Shown: positions 18,790-29,940, counted from the stretch's first letter. The stretch: DNA of 64,000 nt from Anaerotruncus sp. (GCA_022009795.1 CP091724.1:1091501-1155500), one strand, 5' to 3'. The notes: generated from the letters alone by a model not told the origin. Numbers and translations are program-made.

Positions 18790-20240
18790 TCAAACATTTA
18801 TTTCAACATCAATGCCGAGCAAATCTTTTTCGGCATCAAGTATCGGATTTATAACCTCATTAAGAAAATCAGCTGTTTGCTGCGGAGCTCTGCCGACATA
18901 GTTTTCCGGCTTCATAACGGCAAGGATTTCTTCCTTGGTCATCATAAATGCAGGATCTGCGGCAAAGCGATCAATCAAATCGTTTTTTTACCGCACTCTG
19001 CCTTAACAACCTGCGCTGCTGCCATTGAATGAACGCGGATTTTTTTCGTGAAGCTCTTGGCGATCGCCGCCTTTTTTTAACAGCATCCATCATAATATTT
19101 TCAGTTGCCATAAACGGAAGTTCGCTCATCAAGCGTGATTCGATAACCTTTGGATAAACAACAAGTCCGCTTGTAACATTTATATAAAGATCAAGAATAC
19201 CGTCAAGCGCAAGAAAGGCCTCTGCCACCGAAACACGCTTATTTGCGCTGTCATCCAGCGTTCTTTCAAACCACTGAGCAGACGCTGTCCAAGCGGGATT
19301 GAGCGCATCAATCATAACATAGCGTGAAAGAGATGCTATTCTTTCGCTGCGCATTGGATTGCGCTTATATGCCATTGCCGAGGAGCCGATTTGATGCTTT
19401 TCAAAAGGCTCTTCGATTTCTTTAAGATTTTGAAGCAGGCGCAAATCGTTTGAAAATTTGCAGCAAGACTGAGCAATCAGCGCAAGGCAATTGCAAACAA
19501 TAGTATCAAGCTTTCTTGCATATGTTTGCCCGCTTACGGGGAAGCAGGCTTTAAAGCCCATTTTATCGGCAATTTTTTGATCAAGAAGCTTACACTTTTT
19601 CATGATCGCCGCCAAACAGCTCAAGGAAGGATGCCTGAGTGCCGGTTGTGCCCTTTGATCCAAGCAGCATAAGAGTGCCGAGCACATGATTTATCTCGTT
19701 ATAATCCATAACAAGATCCATGAGCCAAAGAGTCGCTCTTTTGCCCACTGTGGTGGGCTGTGCAGGCTGAAAATGGGTGAAGCCGAGGCACGGCATATCC
19801 TTATATTCATCTGCGAATTTTGCAACGGAGGCAATTGCATTAACAAGCTTTTTCTTGATAAGCAAAAGTGCCTCTCTCATTGTGATAACATCGGTGTTAT
19901 CGCCCACATAGCAACTTGTGGCGCCAAGGTGAATGATTGCCTTTGCCTTTGGGCAAAGATCTCCGTAAGCATGCACATGGCTCATAACATCGTGGCGAAA
20001 CTGCTTTTCATATGCAGCGGCAGCTTCGTAATTTATATCCTCCGCATGCGCCTTAAGCTCGTCTATCTGCTCTTGAGTGATATCAAGGCCAAGCTCTTTT
20101 TCCGCCTCTGCAAGTGCAATCCAAAGCTTTCTCCATGTTTTAAATTTAAAATCGGGAGAATAAATATATTGCATTTCCTTGCTGGCATAGCGTGAATTAA
20201 ACGGAGTGTTGTAAGTATTATTAGGCATTATTTTTTTCAA
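18790..20240 (-). CDS. purB: Adenylosuccinate lyase (frameshifted)
   Basis: PurB cleaves SAICAR to AICAR and adenylosuccinate to AMP. Recognisable parts are NTPFNSRYASKEMQYIYSPD, IIHLGATSCYVGDNTDVITM, GFTHFQPAQPTTVGKRATLW, the fumarase/aspartase signature region GSSAMAYKRNPMRSERIASL, and the C-terminal ENYVGRAPQQTADFL. Frames change near 19595, 19060 and 18990. The length, about 480 residues, fits the longer clostridial type. Start: the TTG at 20240 overlaps the purC stop (TTGA) and has AAAGGA upstream; an ATG at 20228 is the alternative. It continues the purC-purB pair and is followed closely by oadB. Confidence 0.92.
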
Positions 20241-20949
20241 GACCCGTCCTTTTTCATCATTTCTGCATAAGCATCTTCAACGCCGCCGAGATCACGACGA
20301 AAAACGATCCTTATCGAGCTTTTTCGTGAGTTTTGATATCCCAAAAGCGGCAGGTGTCGGGGCTGATCTCGTCTGCAAGCACAATTGTGCCGTCTGATGT
20401 TTTGCCGAATTCAAGCTTGAAATCTATAAGTTCGACACCGATTGAAGCAAAATATTCTTTAAGAACATCATTGATCTTAAATGCCATATCTTTAATGGTG
20501 TCTACCTCTTCCCTTGTGGCAAAGCCGCAGGAGATTGCATGATATTCGGAAATAAGCGGATCGTCAAGCTCATCGCACTTATAAGAAAATTCAATGGAAG
20601 GAGCAACAAAATCCATGCCCTCTTCAAGGCCGAGTCTTTTGCAGATTGAGCCTGCTGCACGATTGCGGATAATAACCTCAAGCGGAACAATGGAAACCTT
20701 TTTAACTGCCGTTTCACGATCTGAAAGCTCTTTAACAAAATGGGTCGGGATGCCCTTTGTTTCAAGAATTTGCATCAAATAGTTGGACATTTTGTTGTTT
20801 ACAACACCCTTGCCTGCTATCGTGCCCTTTTTCTTGCCGTTAAAAGCAGTGGCATCATCTTTGTAGTCAACGATAACCACATCGGGATCTTCCGTTGCCC
20901 AAACCTTTTTTTAGCCTTGCCTTCATAAAGCTGCTCTTTTCTTTTCCAT
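20237..20949 (-). CDS. purC: SAICAR synthetase (frameshifted)
   Basis: PurC joins CAIR with aspartate in purine synthesis. The ATG at 20949 follows GGAGG by eight bases and gives MEKK, then, after correction, EQLYEGKAKK. The body is intact: VVNNKMSNYLMQILETKGIP, KVSIVPLEVIIRNRAAGSIC and GTIVLADEISPDTCRFWD. A shift near 20318 leads to DRFRRDLGGVEDAYAEMMK and the stop at 20237, overlapping the purB start. Three indels are needed, two in the first 60 bp. Length about 235 residues, normal. Confidence 0.93.
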
Positions 20950-21024
20950 TTTTTTATCCTCCGATATTCAAAAATATTTTTTTAAACAAATTTAAGGCTC
21001 AACGCCAAAAAAATCATTTGCAAA

Positions 21025-22213
21025 TTATTTGCCGTAAACAGTTTTGATTCTGTCAACGGCTTCAAGTGTTTTTTTCGTGATTACCAAAGCCCGTAAGGCG
21101 AAGATAGCCCTCGCCGCATTTGCCGAAGCCCGAACCGGGAGTTCCCACTACCTGGCACTTTTCAAGCAAATCATCAAAGAATTCCCAAGAGGTCATTCCC
21201 TGAGGAACCGAAAGCCAAACATAAGGCGAATTCACCGCACCGTAGCAAGTGAAGCCGGCTTCGGTGAGCCCGTCATAAATTGTTTTTGCGTTTCTTTGAT
21301 AGTAAGCAAGAATTTCTTTAATTTCCTTTTGGCCCTGTTCGCTGTAAATTGCCTCGGCGCCTCTTTGCGTAATATAGCTTACGCCGTTAAACTTTGTTGC
21401 CTGCCTGCGTGCCCAAAGAGCGTTAAGGCTTGTGCCGCCGAACTCAAGATCCTTAGGAACAACGGTGTAGCCGCAGCGAACGCCGGTGAAGCCTGCTGTT
21501 TTTTTGGAAAACGAACGAAATTCAATTGCGCACTTTTTTGCGCCTTCAACCTCATAAATCGATCTTACGGAGCCGTCTGTAACAAAAGCCTCATAAGCAG
21601 AATCATAAAGGATAACCGCACCGTGCTCAACGGCATAATCAACCCAAACCTTAAGCTGATCCTTGCTTGCGGCAACGCCAATGGGATTGTTTGGGAAACA
21701 AAGATAAATAATATCCGGCACCTCGCTCGGAAGCTGAGGCATAAAGCCGTTTTCGGCAGTGCAGGGCATATAGATAATATCCGTTCTGCCGCTCATGATG
21801 TTTGAATCAAGATAAACGGGATAAACGGGATCGCAAATCGCAACCTTGTTATCAAGGCTGAAAATATCGCCGATGTTTCCGCAATCGGATTTAGCACCGT
21901 CCGAAACAAAAATCTCGTCTTTAGAAATATCAAGGCCGCGAGCCTCATAATCATTTTTGTGAATGGCTTCAACAAGGAAATCGTATCCGTGCTCGGGCGG
22001 ATAACCCCTGAAGGTTGCCTCGTTTGCCATTTCGTCAACAGCCTTATGCATAGCCTCGATAACGGTGGGTGCAAGAGGCTTGGTTACATCGCCGATTGAA
22101 AGGCGGATAACCTCCTTATCGGGATGAGCCTCCTGATACTCACGCTGCTTTCTGGCAACCGTTGAAAAGAGATACGAGCCTTCAAGCTTTAAGAAATTGT
22201 CGTTAATCTTCAT
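21025..22213 (-). CDS. dapL: LL-diaminopimelate aminotransferase
   Basis: DapL converts tetrahydrodipicolinate to LL-diaminopimelate in one step, bypassing the succinyl/acetyl routes of lysine and peptidoglycan synthesis. The PLP fold-type I enzyme begins MKINDNFLKLEGSYLFSTVA and shows EVIRLSIGDVTKPLAPTVIE, IYLCFPNNPIGVAASKDQLK and the PLP lysine in EFRSFSKKTAGFTGVRCGYT. An indel near 21075 in a T-run cuts off the last dozen residues, which read NTLEAVDRIKTVYGK to the stop at 21025. ATG follows GGAGG. It lies directly after dapF, a sensible pathway pair. Confidence 0.96.
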
Positions 22214-22230
22214 ATTTTAAACCTCCGTTT

Positions 22231-23078
22231 TTAATTATAATCAATCTCGCCGGTAAAGGCATATTCGGCAGGGCCGGTCATAAACACACTGTCCGCCTCG
22301 TTTCCGCTCCAGCTTATTTTTAAATCGCCGCCGAGAAGATGAACCGTTAAATCATTATCGGCCAAGCCGTTAAGTATTGCGGCAACCGCCGTGGCGCATG
22401 TGCCGGTGCCGCAGGCGAGAGTTTCGCCGGAGCCCCTTTCCCAAACGCGCATTTCAATTTCATCTCTGCCGATAACATAAGCAAATTCGGTGTTTACCCG
22501 ATCGGGAAACATACTGTTTTTTTCAAACAGCGGGCCGTATTTTTCAACGGCAAAATCACGCGGACTTCTATCTATGAAAGCCACGGCATGAGGATTGCCC
22601 ATAGAAACACAGGTTATATCAAAATCAGCACCGCCGATTTGCACTCTTTTATTTATTACAGGACTTTCTTCACTCAGAACGGGAATCTCTGCGGCCGAAA
22701 GAATCGGTGCGCCCATATCGACTTTAATAAGCGAAACGGCACCGCTTTCATCAAGGGTGAGCGTAATATATTTCACCTTGCCCATGGATTCGATTGTGAA
22801 TGCGGTTTTTATCCGTATATCCCTTTATCGTAAACATATCTTGCAACGCAGCGAATACCGTTTCCGCACATTGCGCCGCGAGAGCCGTCCGCATTATACA
22901 TAACCATTTCAAAATCGGCCTTTGTGCCCTTTTGAATATAGATAACACCGTCGCCGCCGATTCCGAAATGCCTGTCGGAAAGCTTTATTGCGGCATCCGA
23001 TTGATTTTTTACTTTTTCCGTAAACAAATCAACATATATATAGTCATTGCCGCAGCCGTGCATTTTGGTAAACTTCAT
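22231..23078 (-). CDS. dapF: Diaminopimelate epimerase (one frameshift)
   Basis: DapF interconverts LL- and meso-diaminopimelate, using two cysteines. The start is the ATG at 23078 with AGGACAGGG upstream, giving MKFTKMHGCGNDYIYVD; a longer frame upstream is noise. The first catalytic Cys is in NADGSRGAMCGNGIRCVARY and the second in RGSGETLACGTGTCATAVAA. One indel near 22808, in a T-run, splits the frame between KGIYG and AFTIESMGK. Length about 280 residues. The LL-DAP made by DapL is its substrate; dapL follows 18 bp downstream. Confidence 0.95.
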
Positions 23079-23168
23079 AAGCCCTGTCCTTTCCGGCCTG
23101 CCTCGGCACGAAGCTTTTTGAATTTTTGCTTTGCCGTTGCATGAGCAGACTGTAATATTACCCATCCG

Positions 23169-23690
23169 CTACGCAAGCCTGTCTAATATATCCATCGCAA
23201 CGGCGGATATTTTTTTGCCGCTGCGCATGCTTTCTTTTTGCAAAAATTTGTGAGCCTGCATTTCACTCATGCCCTTAATGCTCATAAGTGCCTGCTTGGC
23301 TTTTGATATGTAATCGCTGTCCGCCTCCGCTCTGCGGGTGAAGCTTGATTTGCTGTTTACAAGCATGGCTATGGTGTTTATAAATTCCATTCTGTCCATC
23401 GGCAGAGGCAACGTTATAAGATTGCCCATATATTGCTCCACACCGTTTTTTGAAAGCGCGATAACATCAAATCCGTTCGGCAGCTGCTCGGCAAGTTCCG
23501 CAGCAGACATATCCCTCATTAAGAAAGGGCACACCATAACCCCCTGTGTTGTGTGCTGCGCCGCATCAAGCGCCGATGTGCCGAGCGCGCAAACGCATGA
23601 AACATGAAAGCCGTTTTTTTCGATAAGAGCGCGAAGCGAGAGAGCTGTTTCCTTAACGGGAAAAACAACTATAACATCCTTCAACTCCAT
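23169..23690 (-). CDS. ANTAR-domain regulator with degenerate receiver
   Basis: A protein of 173 residues. Its last 55 residues form an ANTAR RNA-binding domain (SDYISKAKQALMSIKGMSEM, then QAHKFLQKESMRSGKKISAV), which antiterminates transcripts by binding paired hairpins. The N-terminal half looks like a response-regulator receiver (MELKDVIVVFPVKETALSLR, CALGTSALDAAQ), but the phospho-acceptor position falls in GVMVCPFLMRDMSAAEL, where the usual Asp is replaced, and the conserved Lys region reads ITLPLPMDRMEF. I choose the ATG at 23690 with GAGGTG just upstream. It lies 90 bp before dapF. No kinase is adjacent; its RNA targets are unknown. Confidence 0.8.
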   Translation of the reverse strand: MELKDVIVVFPVKETALSLRALIEKNGFHVSCVCALGTSALDAAQHTTQGVMVCPFLMRDMSAAELAEQLPNGFDVIALSKNGVEQYMGNLITLPLPMDRMEFINTIAMLVNSKSSFTRRAEADSDYISKAKQALMSIKGMSEMQAHKFLQKESMRSGKKISAVAMDILDRLA

Positions 23691-23699
23691 CACCTCAAG

Positions 23700-24123
23700 A
23701 AAAAACTCGCCTTGTGCCGCAAAGGCAAACCGCCCCGCGACATTCATATTTATAAGCACACCTATTGAATGGTAATTATTATAACATATTCATATATATT
23801 CAATCAATAGAAAAAAATAAATTAAAAATCCACACACGTTTTTCCCGCGAAACTGTAATTTGTGCACAAGTAAAACGCAACAGCTTTTTCAACTGCACCT
23901 ACCGCTTATTTTTCATTTATCGATTTTTTTGCAAAAAAAGCTGTTTGATAAATTCGCAAATCGTCGCATATTTTTTTACCATTTCAACAAAAATGTCTTA
24001 CCAAAAAAACAAATCTTTTTATTTCGTTTTTAACCAAAAAAACCGAGCATTTTTTTATTACATTTTGCACAATTATTCCTGATTTGCAAAAAAATATCTT
24101 GTAACAAAGTAACCAAAAAACAC
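23700..24123. other. AT-rich intergenic region
   Basis: The region between the ANTAR gene and the glg promoter is rich in A and T runs. I find no convincing gene, RNA or repeat. A TATAAC-like box near 23780 could belong to an ANTAR-gene promoter on the other strand, but the match is poor. Confidence 0.4.
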
Positions 24124-24152
24124 TTGAATATTGGATTACGAGGTGCTACAAT
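24124..24152 (+). promoter_or_regulatory. Promoter of the glycogen operon
   Basis: TTGAAT (24124-24129) and TACAAT (24147-24152) with a 17-bp spacer precede glgB by 100 bp. The predicted leader is about 90 nt. No operator is obvious. Confidence 0.6.
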
Positions 24153-24251
24153 GAAAATGATAGTTAATATCATGGGCATAAAATATATAATTTCGCCCAT
24201 TCTGATAATTGTCAAAATTGAACAGTGCTTATGCACTGGGAGATGAGACCT

Positions 24252-26140
24252 ATGGAGAAACTGAAAAAAAGAATACGAATTTCCTGTTTACCTTTTTAAT
24301 AAAGGTGAAAAATTACAGAGCATATGAATTCTTCGGCGCTCATAAAATTAAAGAGAATCGATTTGCATTTTCGCGTTTGGGCACCCGATGCCGTTCAAAT
24401 TTCCGTTGTGGGCGACTTCAACGATTGGGACGAACATATCGACTGCATGCACCAAATTTCGCCCGGCATATGGGAGACCGAGGTTAACGGAGTAAAAAAA
24501 TACGATTGCTATAAATATGCCATCACCGCGAAAGACGGACGCGTGCTTTACAAAGCCGATCCCTACGGCTTTCACAGCGAAACAAGGCCGGGAACGGCTT
24601 CAAAAATCTATGAGCTCGGCGGCTACAAATGGCACGATAAAAACCTGGGCAAAATCGCAGGCAAAGGGCAGCATACTCGAAAAGCCCGTGAATATTTACG
24701 AAATCCATTTCGGCTCATGGAAGCGCAAGGAAAACGGCGATTTTCTTTCATACAGAGAAATGGCGGCGGAGCTTATTCCCTATGTTAAAGATATGGGCTA
24801 CACCCATATTGAGATGATGCCGCTTATGGAATATCCGTTTGACGGCTCTTGGGGCTATCAGGTAACGGGATATTTTGCCCCCACATCGCGCTACGGCACA
24901 CCGGATGATTTAATGTTCTTCGTTGACGAATGCCACAAAGCCGATATAGGCGTTATACTCGATTGGGTTCCCGCCCATTTTCCGAAGGACGCACACGGCC
25001 TTTACGAATTTGACGGCGAGCCGCTTTACGAATACAGCGATATGCGCAAGGGCGAGCACAAGGAATGGGGCACAAGAGTTTTTGATTACGGCAGAAACGA
25101 AGTTAAAAGCTTTTTGATTTCCTCTGCAATGTATTGGGCGGATGTGTTTCACTTTGACGGACTTAGGGTTGACGCGGTAGCCTCCATGCTTTACCTTGAT
25201 TACGGCAGAGAGGCCGGAGAATGGGCACCGAATAAAAACGGCGGCAACGAAAACCTTGAAGCGGTTGATTTCTTAAAGCAGCTTAATTCGGCAATGTTTA
25301 AGGAGCATCCCTCCATAATGATGATTGCCGAGGAATCAACGGCCTGGCCCATGATAACAATGCCGCCCGATATAGGCGGGCTCGGCTTCAACTTCAAATG
25401 GAACATGGGCTGGATGAACGATATGCTTCGCTACACCTCCATGGACCCGCTTTTCAGAAAAGGCAATCACAGCTGCATCACATTCAGCTTTTTCTATGCT
25501 TTTTCGGAAAACTTTATTTTGCCGATAAGTCACGATGAAGTGGTGCACGGCAAATGCAGCCTGCTCAACAAAATGCCGGGCGATTACGATATGAAATTCG
25601 ATGGCATGCGCCTGTTTTTTTAACATATATGGCGGCGCACCCCGGCAAAAAGCTTTTATTTATGGGGCAGGAATTCGGGCAGTTTAAAGAATGGGCCTTT
25701 GAAGAGGGGCTTGATTGGATGCTGCTTGATTACGAAAAGCACAAAAAGCTGCTTGAATTTTCAAAAGAGCTTAACCATTTCTATAAAGACCATCCTCAGC
25801 TTTGGGAAATAGACTACGGCTGGGACGGCTTCAGTTGGATTTCAAGCGATGACAGCGCAAATTCCACAATAGCATTCCGCAGAATGAGCAAAAGCGGCAA
25901 AGAGCTGATAGGCATTTTCAACTTCACGCCGAACGAGCACACGGAATACAGAATCGGCGTTCCCGAAAACGCAACATACAGAGTTGTGTTTGATTCATCG
26001 CTTAAAAAATACGGCGGCAGCAAGCAAAGACTTGCAGGCACCTACAAGGCAAGCACGAAAAAGCCGATGCACGGATTTGACCAAAGCATCGGAGTTAAGC
26101 TCGGCGGCCTTAATGCGATATTTATAGAAAAAAAGTATAA
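24252..26140 (+). CDS. glgB: 1,4-alpha-glucan branching enzyme (frameshifted)
   Basis: GlgB makes the alpha-1,6 branches of glycogen. The N-terminal CBM48 domain contains FRVWAPDAVQISVVGDFNDW. The GH13 catalytic domain shows YTHIEMMPLMEYPFDGSWGY, GVILDWVPAHFPKD, the nucleophile Asp in FHFDGLRVDAVASMLYLDYG, the acid Glu in IMMIAEESTAWP and the third carboxylate in LPISHDEVVHGKCSLLNKMP. It ends with a C-terminal beta domain. Indels near 24270-24320, 24690 and 25620 break it. The true stop is probably the TAA at 26138: the seven-A run before it seems to lack one A, which otherwise joins the frame to glgC. About 630 residues. Confidence 0.92.
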
Positions 26141-26159
26141 ATTCAGGAGGAATATATTT

Positions 26160-27374
26160 ATGGCGCATAAAACAAATGTTGTTGCAATGCTTCTTGCGGG
26201 CGGCCAGGGCAGCAGGCTCGGAGTACTCACAAAAAACATTGCCAAGCCCGCAGTTCCCTACGGCGGCAATTATCGAATCATAGATTTTCCGCTGTCGAAC
26301 TGCGTAAACTCCGGCATCTACACAGTCGGCGTGCTCACGCAGTATCAGCCGCTCGAGCTCAACGATTATATCGGCAACGGCCAGCCGTGGGATCTTGACA
26401 GGGAGAACGGCGGCGTGCATATGCTTTCGCCTTATGAAGCAATGGGCAGCAAGGAATGGTATAAGGGCACGGCAAATGCAATTTACCAAAACATTAACTT
26501 TATAGAAAAATACAACCCCGAATATGTTGTTGTGCTTTCCGGCGATCATATCTATAAGATGAATTATGCGAATATGATTGATTTCCACGAGAAAAACAAT
26601 GCCGACTGCACAATCGCGGTGCTTGAAGTGCCTTGGGAGGAGGCCTCCAGATTCGGCATTCTTGCAACGGACGAAAACAATAAGATTTACGAGTTTGCCG
26701 AAAAGCCCGCAGAGCCCAAATCAAACAAGGCTTCGATGGGCGTTTATGTGTTCAGCTGGGACAAGTTGAGAAAATACCTGATTGAAGATGAAAGCAATCC
26801 CGATTCGGCAAACGATTTCGGCAAAAACATTATTCCGATGATGCTTGAGGCGGGCGAGCGCATGTTTGCATTCCCGTTCGCCGGCTATTGGAAGGATGTC
26901 GGCACAATCGATTCGCTTTGGGAGGCAAACCTTGATATCATCAATCCGAATGTTGACCTTGATTTGAGCGACCCGAGCTGGAAGATTTACAGCAAAACCC
27001 CGGCAAGCCCGCCGCACTACATAGGCAAAAACGCCAAGGTTGAAAATTCCTCCGTTTCCGAGGGATGCGAGATTGACGGCGAAGTTGATTACAGCGTTGT
27101 TTCCAGCAATGTAGCGATTGAAGCGGATGCCGATGTGCGCTACAGCGTTATCATGCCCGGCGCAGTCATCAAAAAAGGCGCAAAGGTTTATTATTCAATA
27201 GTTGCCGAAAACGCCGTTATCGAAGAAAATGCGAAAATCGGCGAAATTCCCGAGCTTCTCAATAAACCTGAGGATTGGGGCATTGCCGTTATCGGCGCAG
27301 GCGCCACAATCAAAAGCGGCACTCACATAGAGCCGGGCAGAATGATAAATTCAAACGAGGAGGTATCCGAATGA
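26160..27374 (+). CDS. glgC: Glucose-1-phosphate adenylyltransferase
   Basis: GlgC makes ADP-glucose, the committed step of glycogen synthesis. The intact protein of 404 residues begins MAHKTNVVAMLLAGGQGSRL with the pyrophosphorylase motif GGQGSRLGVLTKNIAKPAVP. It carries VVVLSGDHIYKMNY, the glucose-1-phosphate site EFAEKPAEPKSNKASMGVYV, FAGYWKDVGTIDSLWEANLD and a C-terminal left-handed beta-helix (EGCEIDGEVDYSVVSSNVAI). The ATG at 26160 follows AGGAGG. The upstream frame fusion with glgB is considered an error. It overlaps glgD by ATGA. Confidence 0.97.
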   Translation: MAHKTNVVAMLLAGGQGSRLGVLTKNIAKPAVPYGGNYRIIDFPLSNCVNSGIYTVGVLTQYQPLELNDYIGNGQPWDLDRENGGVHMLSPYEAMGSKEWYKGTANAIYQNINFIEKYNPEYVVVLSGDHIYKMNYANMIDFHEKNNADCTIAVLEVPWEEASRFGILATDENNKIYEFAEKPAEPKSNKASMGVYVFSWDKLRKYLIEDESNPDSANDFGKNIIPMMLEAGERMFAFPFAGYWKDVGTIDSLWEANLDIINPNVDLDLSDPSWKIYSKTPASPPHYIGKNAKVENSSVSEGCEIDGEVDYSVVSSNVAIEADADVRYSVIMPGAVIKKGAKVYYSIVAENAVIEENAKIGEIPELLNKPEDWGIAVIGAGATIKSGTHIEPGRMINSNEEVSE

Positions 27375-28522
27375 ACGGCAAAAAGGTTTTGGGCATAATA
27401 TTTGCCAATATTCACGAGGGCACGCTCGACAGCTTAACGGCTTCCCGCACGATGGGTTCCGTTCCGTTTTGCTCAAGATACAGACTTATCGATTTCCCGC
27501 TTTCAAACATGGTTGAGGGCGGCGTAACAAAAATCGGCGTTATCACGAACGCAAACTTTCAGTCCCTTATGGACCATGTCGGCACGGGCAAGCCATGGGA
27601 TTTAAACCGCAAAAACGACGGCCTTTTCATTTTGCCGCCCTTTAATGTGGGCACAGCCACCATGTGGGGCAACAGAATAGACGCCATTTTCGGCAACATG
27701 GGCTTTTTGGAGCAAAGCAACCAATCCTATGTTGTGATGTGCGATTGCAACAATGTGCTTTCTCTCGATTACGAAAAGCTGTTTGACACGCATGAAAAAT
27801 CCGGCGCTGACATCACCGTTGTGGGCGTTAAAGCTCCTATGCCGGATAAAATCGGCTCAATTCTTTGCTTTGATAAGGTTGACGAAAACGGCAGAATCAC
27901 CGAAATGAGCCTCGACAGAACCGATGAAGGCGATGTTTACCACAGCGTAAATATTGTTATAATGAAAAAATATCTGCTTGAAAATCTTATCACACAGGCT
28001 CATTCCAAAAACAGAATTTCATTCCAAAAAAATGTGCTTATGGCAAATATGAACGATCTTGATATCAGGGCATATGACGCCACCGATTCCTTTATCGGCA
28101 CGGTTTCTTCCGTTCAGGCATATTACGATGTTTCAATGAAGCTGCTTGAAGACGAAAGCAGGCACAAGCTTTTCAGCAAGCAGTTCCCCGTTTACACCAA
28201 AGAGCGCGACGATATGCCAACTCTTTACGGCCCGGAATCCACCTCGAAAAACTCCCTTGTGGCAGACGGTTGCATTATTGACGGCACCGTTGAAAACTGC
28301 ATCATATTTAAAGGCACCAAAATAGCAAAAGGCGCCGTTGTTAAAAATTCCATTCTTATGCAGGACACCGTTATCGGCGAAAACACAAACTTGAATTATG
28401 TGATTTCCGATAAGAATGTAAACATCAAAAACGGCGTTGAGCTTTCGGGCGCGCCCACCTTCCCCGTTACCTTAACAAAAAGGCACGAGGATATAACGCT
28501 TTTGGAGGTAAATGATTTATGA
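27371..28522 (+). CDS. glgD: Glucose-1-phosphate adenylyltransferase-like subunit GlgD
   Basis: GlgD is the paralogous, usually regulatory subunit that pairs with GlgC in Firmicutes. It begins MNGKKVLGIIFANIHEGTLD, keeping the fold (SRYRLIDFPLSNMVEGGVTK) but replacing the GGxGxRL nucleotide motif with ANIHEGTLDSLTASRTMG, as expected of GlgD. The beta-helix end is present (SLVADGCIIDGTVENCIIFK). Intact, 383 residues. The ATG at 27371 overlaps the glgC stop, and its own stop overlaps glgA, so glgC-D-A are translationally coupled. Confidence 0.95.
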   Translation: MNGKKVLGIIFANIHEGTLDSLTASRTMGSVPFCSRYRLIDFPLSNMVEGGVTKIGVITNANFQSLMDHVGTGKPWDLNRKNDGLFILPPFNVGTATMWGNRIDAIFGNMGFLEQSNQSYVVMCDCNNVLSLDYEKLFDTHEKSGADITVVGVKAPMPDKIGSILCFDKVDENGRITEMSLDRTDEGDVYHSVNIVIMKKYLLENLITQAHSKNRISFQKNVLMANMNDLDIRAYDATDSFIGTVSSVQAYYDVSMKLLEDESRHKLFSKQFPVYTKERDDMPTLYGPESTSKNSLVADGCIIDGTVENCIIFKGTKIAKGAVVKNSILMQDTVIGENTNLNYVISDKNVNIKNGVELSGAPTFPVTLTKRHEDITLLEVNDL

Positions 28523-29940
28523 AAGTTTTATTTGCTGCATCCGAGGCAAATCCTTGGATGGCATCGGGCGGGCTCGGCGATGTTGCCGGCTCACTGCCGA
28601 TTGCGCTTCGCAAAAGGCTTATAGGATGCCGCGTTGTTATGCCGCTCTATGAATCCGTGAAGCAAAAATTCGGCGATCAGCTCACCTTTATCACATCAAT
28701 TTCCGTTCCCGTAAGCTGGCGCCGCCAATACTGCGGAATTTTTGAGGCAAAGCTGAACGGTGTTGTTTTCTACTTCCTTGATAACCAATATTATTTTAAG
28801 CGCGACGGTATTTACGGCCATTATGACGACGCCGAAAGATTTGCATTTTTTGCAAGAGCGGTACTTGAAATAATCCCGGCAATTGATTGGAAGCCCGATA
28901 TCATTCACTGCAACGATTGGCAAACGGCGCTCACCCCGCTTTATTATAGCTGCTATTACGCAAACAGAATGGGCTTTGAAAACATCAAAACCGTTTTCAC
29001 AATCCATAATATTCAATATCAGGGTAAATACGGCAACGAGCTGCTTGAGGATGTGCTCGGCATAGGCCCCGAGCATTATGATCTTATTCAATATGACGGC
29101 CTTGTTAATTTCCTTAAAGCCGGCATTGAATGTGCAAATAAGGTAACCACCGTTTCACCCACATATGCAAAAGAAATTCTTGATCCGTGGTATTCCTACG
29201 GCCTTGACCCGATTCTCAATCAGCGTTCGTGGAAGCTTTGCGGAATTTTAAACGGAATAGACACCGTAAGCTACGATCCCGAAACAGATAAATCGCTTTG
29301 GAAAAATTATAACGCAGACGATTTTTCCGCAAAAGCGGTTAATAAAGAGGAACTTCAAAAGATGATGGGGCTTGCCGTTAGGCCCGATACTCCGCTTGTC
29401 GGCATAGTAACAAGGCTTGTGGGCCACAAGGGTGTTGACCTTATGCGCGAAGTGCTTGAAAAGAGCCTTTGGGAAAAGGATATTCAATATGTTGTGCTCG
29501 GCTCCGGCGAATGGCAATATGAAAGCTATTTCAGGGAACTGCACGATAAATATCCCGATAAAGTGGGTCTGCGCCTTGGCTTTGTGCCCGATTTGGCAAG
29601 AAAGATTTATGCCGGCGCGGATCTGTTCCTGATGCCGAGCAAGAGCGAACCGTGCGGCCTTTCGCAGATGGTGGCTTTGCGCTACGGCACGCTGCCGATC
29701 GTTCGTGAAACAGGCGGTCTTAAAGACTCCGTTACCGACAGCGGCGACGGCGAAGGAAACGGATTCACCTTTAAAACATACGATGCTTATGATATGCTCG
29801 GCGCCATTTACAGAGCGGTTGACGCATATAATAACAAAGAATATTGGCCCACCCTCGTTGAGCGCGCACTCCGCTGCGATATGAGCTGGGGCAAATCGGC
29901 AAATGAATATATCAAAATGTATAAATCCTTGCTGAAATAA
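28519..29940 (+). CDS. glgA: Glycogen synthase
   Basis: GlgA is a GT5 enzyme that extends alpha-1,4-glucan from ADP-glucose. The intact 473-residue protein begins MKVLFAASEANPWMASGGLG, the GT5 N-terminal motif where the KxGGL lysine position reads ASGGLG. It contains PDIIHCNDWQTALTPLYYSC, TVFTIHNIQYQGKYG and the C-terminal donor site MPSKSEPCGLSQMVALRYGT with RETGGLKDSV. It starts inside the glgD stop (ATGA) and ends just before a terminator. Confidence 0.96.
   Translation: MKVLFAASEANPWMASGGLGDVAGSLPIALRKRLIGCRVVMPLYESVKQKFGDQLTFITSISVPVSWRRQYCGIFEAKLNGVVFYFLDNQYYFKRDGIYGHYDDAERFAFFARAVLEIIPAIDWKPDIIHCNDWQTALTPLYYSCYYANRMGFENIKTVFTIHNIQYQGKYGNELLEDVLGIGPEHYDLIQYDGLVNFLKAGIECANKVTTVSPTYAKEILDPWYSYGLDPILNQRSWKLCGILNGIDTVSYDPETDKSLWKNYNADDFSAKAVNKEELQKMMGLAVRPDTPLVGIVTRLVGHKGVDLMREVLEKSLWEKDIQYVVLGSGEWQYESYFRELHDKYPDKVGLRLGFVPDLARKIYAGADLFLMPSKSEPCGLSQMVALRYGTLPIVRETGGLKDSVTDSGDGEGNGFTFKTYDAYDMLGAIYRAVDAYNNKEYWPTLVERALRCDMSWGKSANEYIKMYKSLLK

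Noticed and set aside
25554..27374. A single open frame joining the end of glgB to glgC
   Set aside because: A proper AGGAGG site and ATG for glgC lie in the junction, and one missing A in a seven-A run removes the glgB stop. A real fusion is unlikely.
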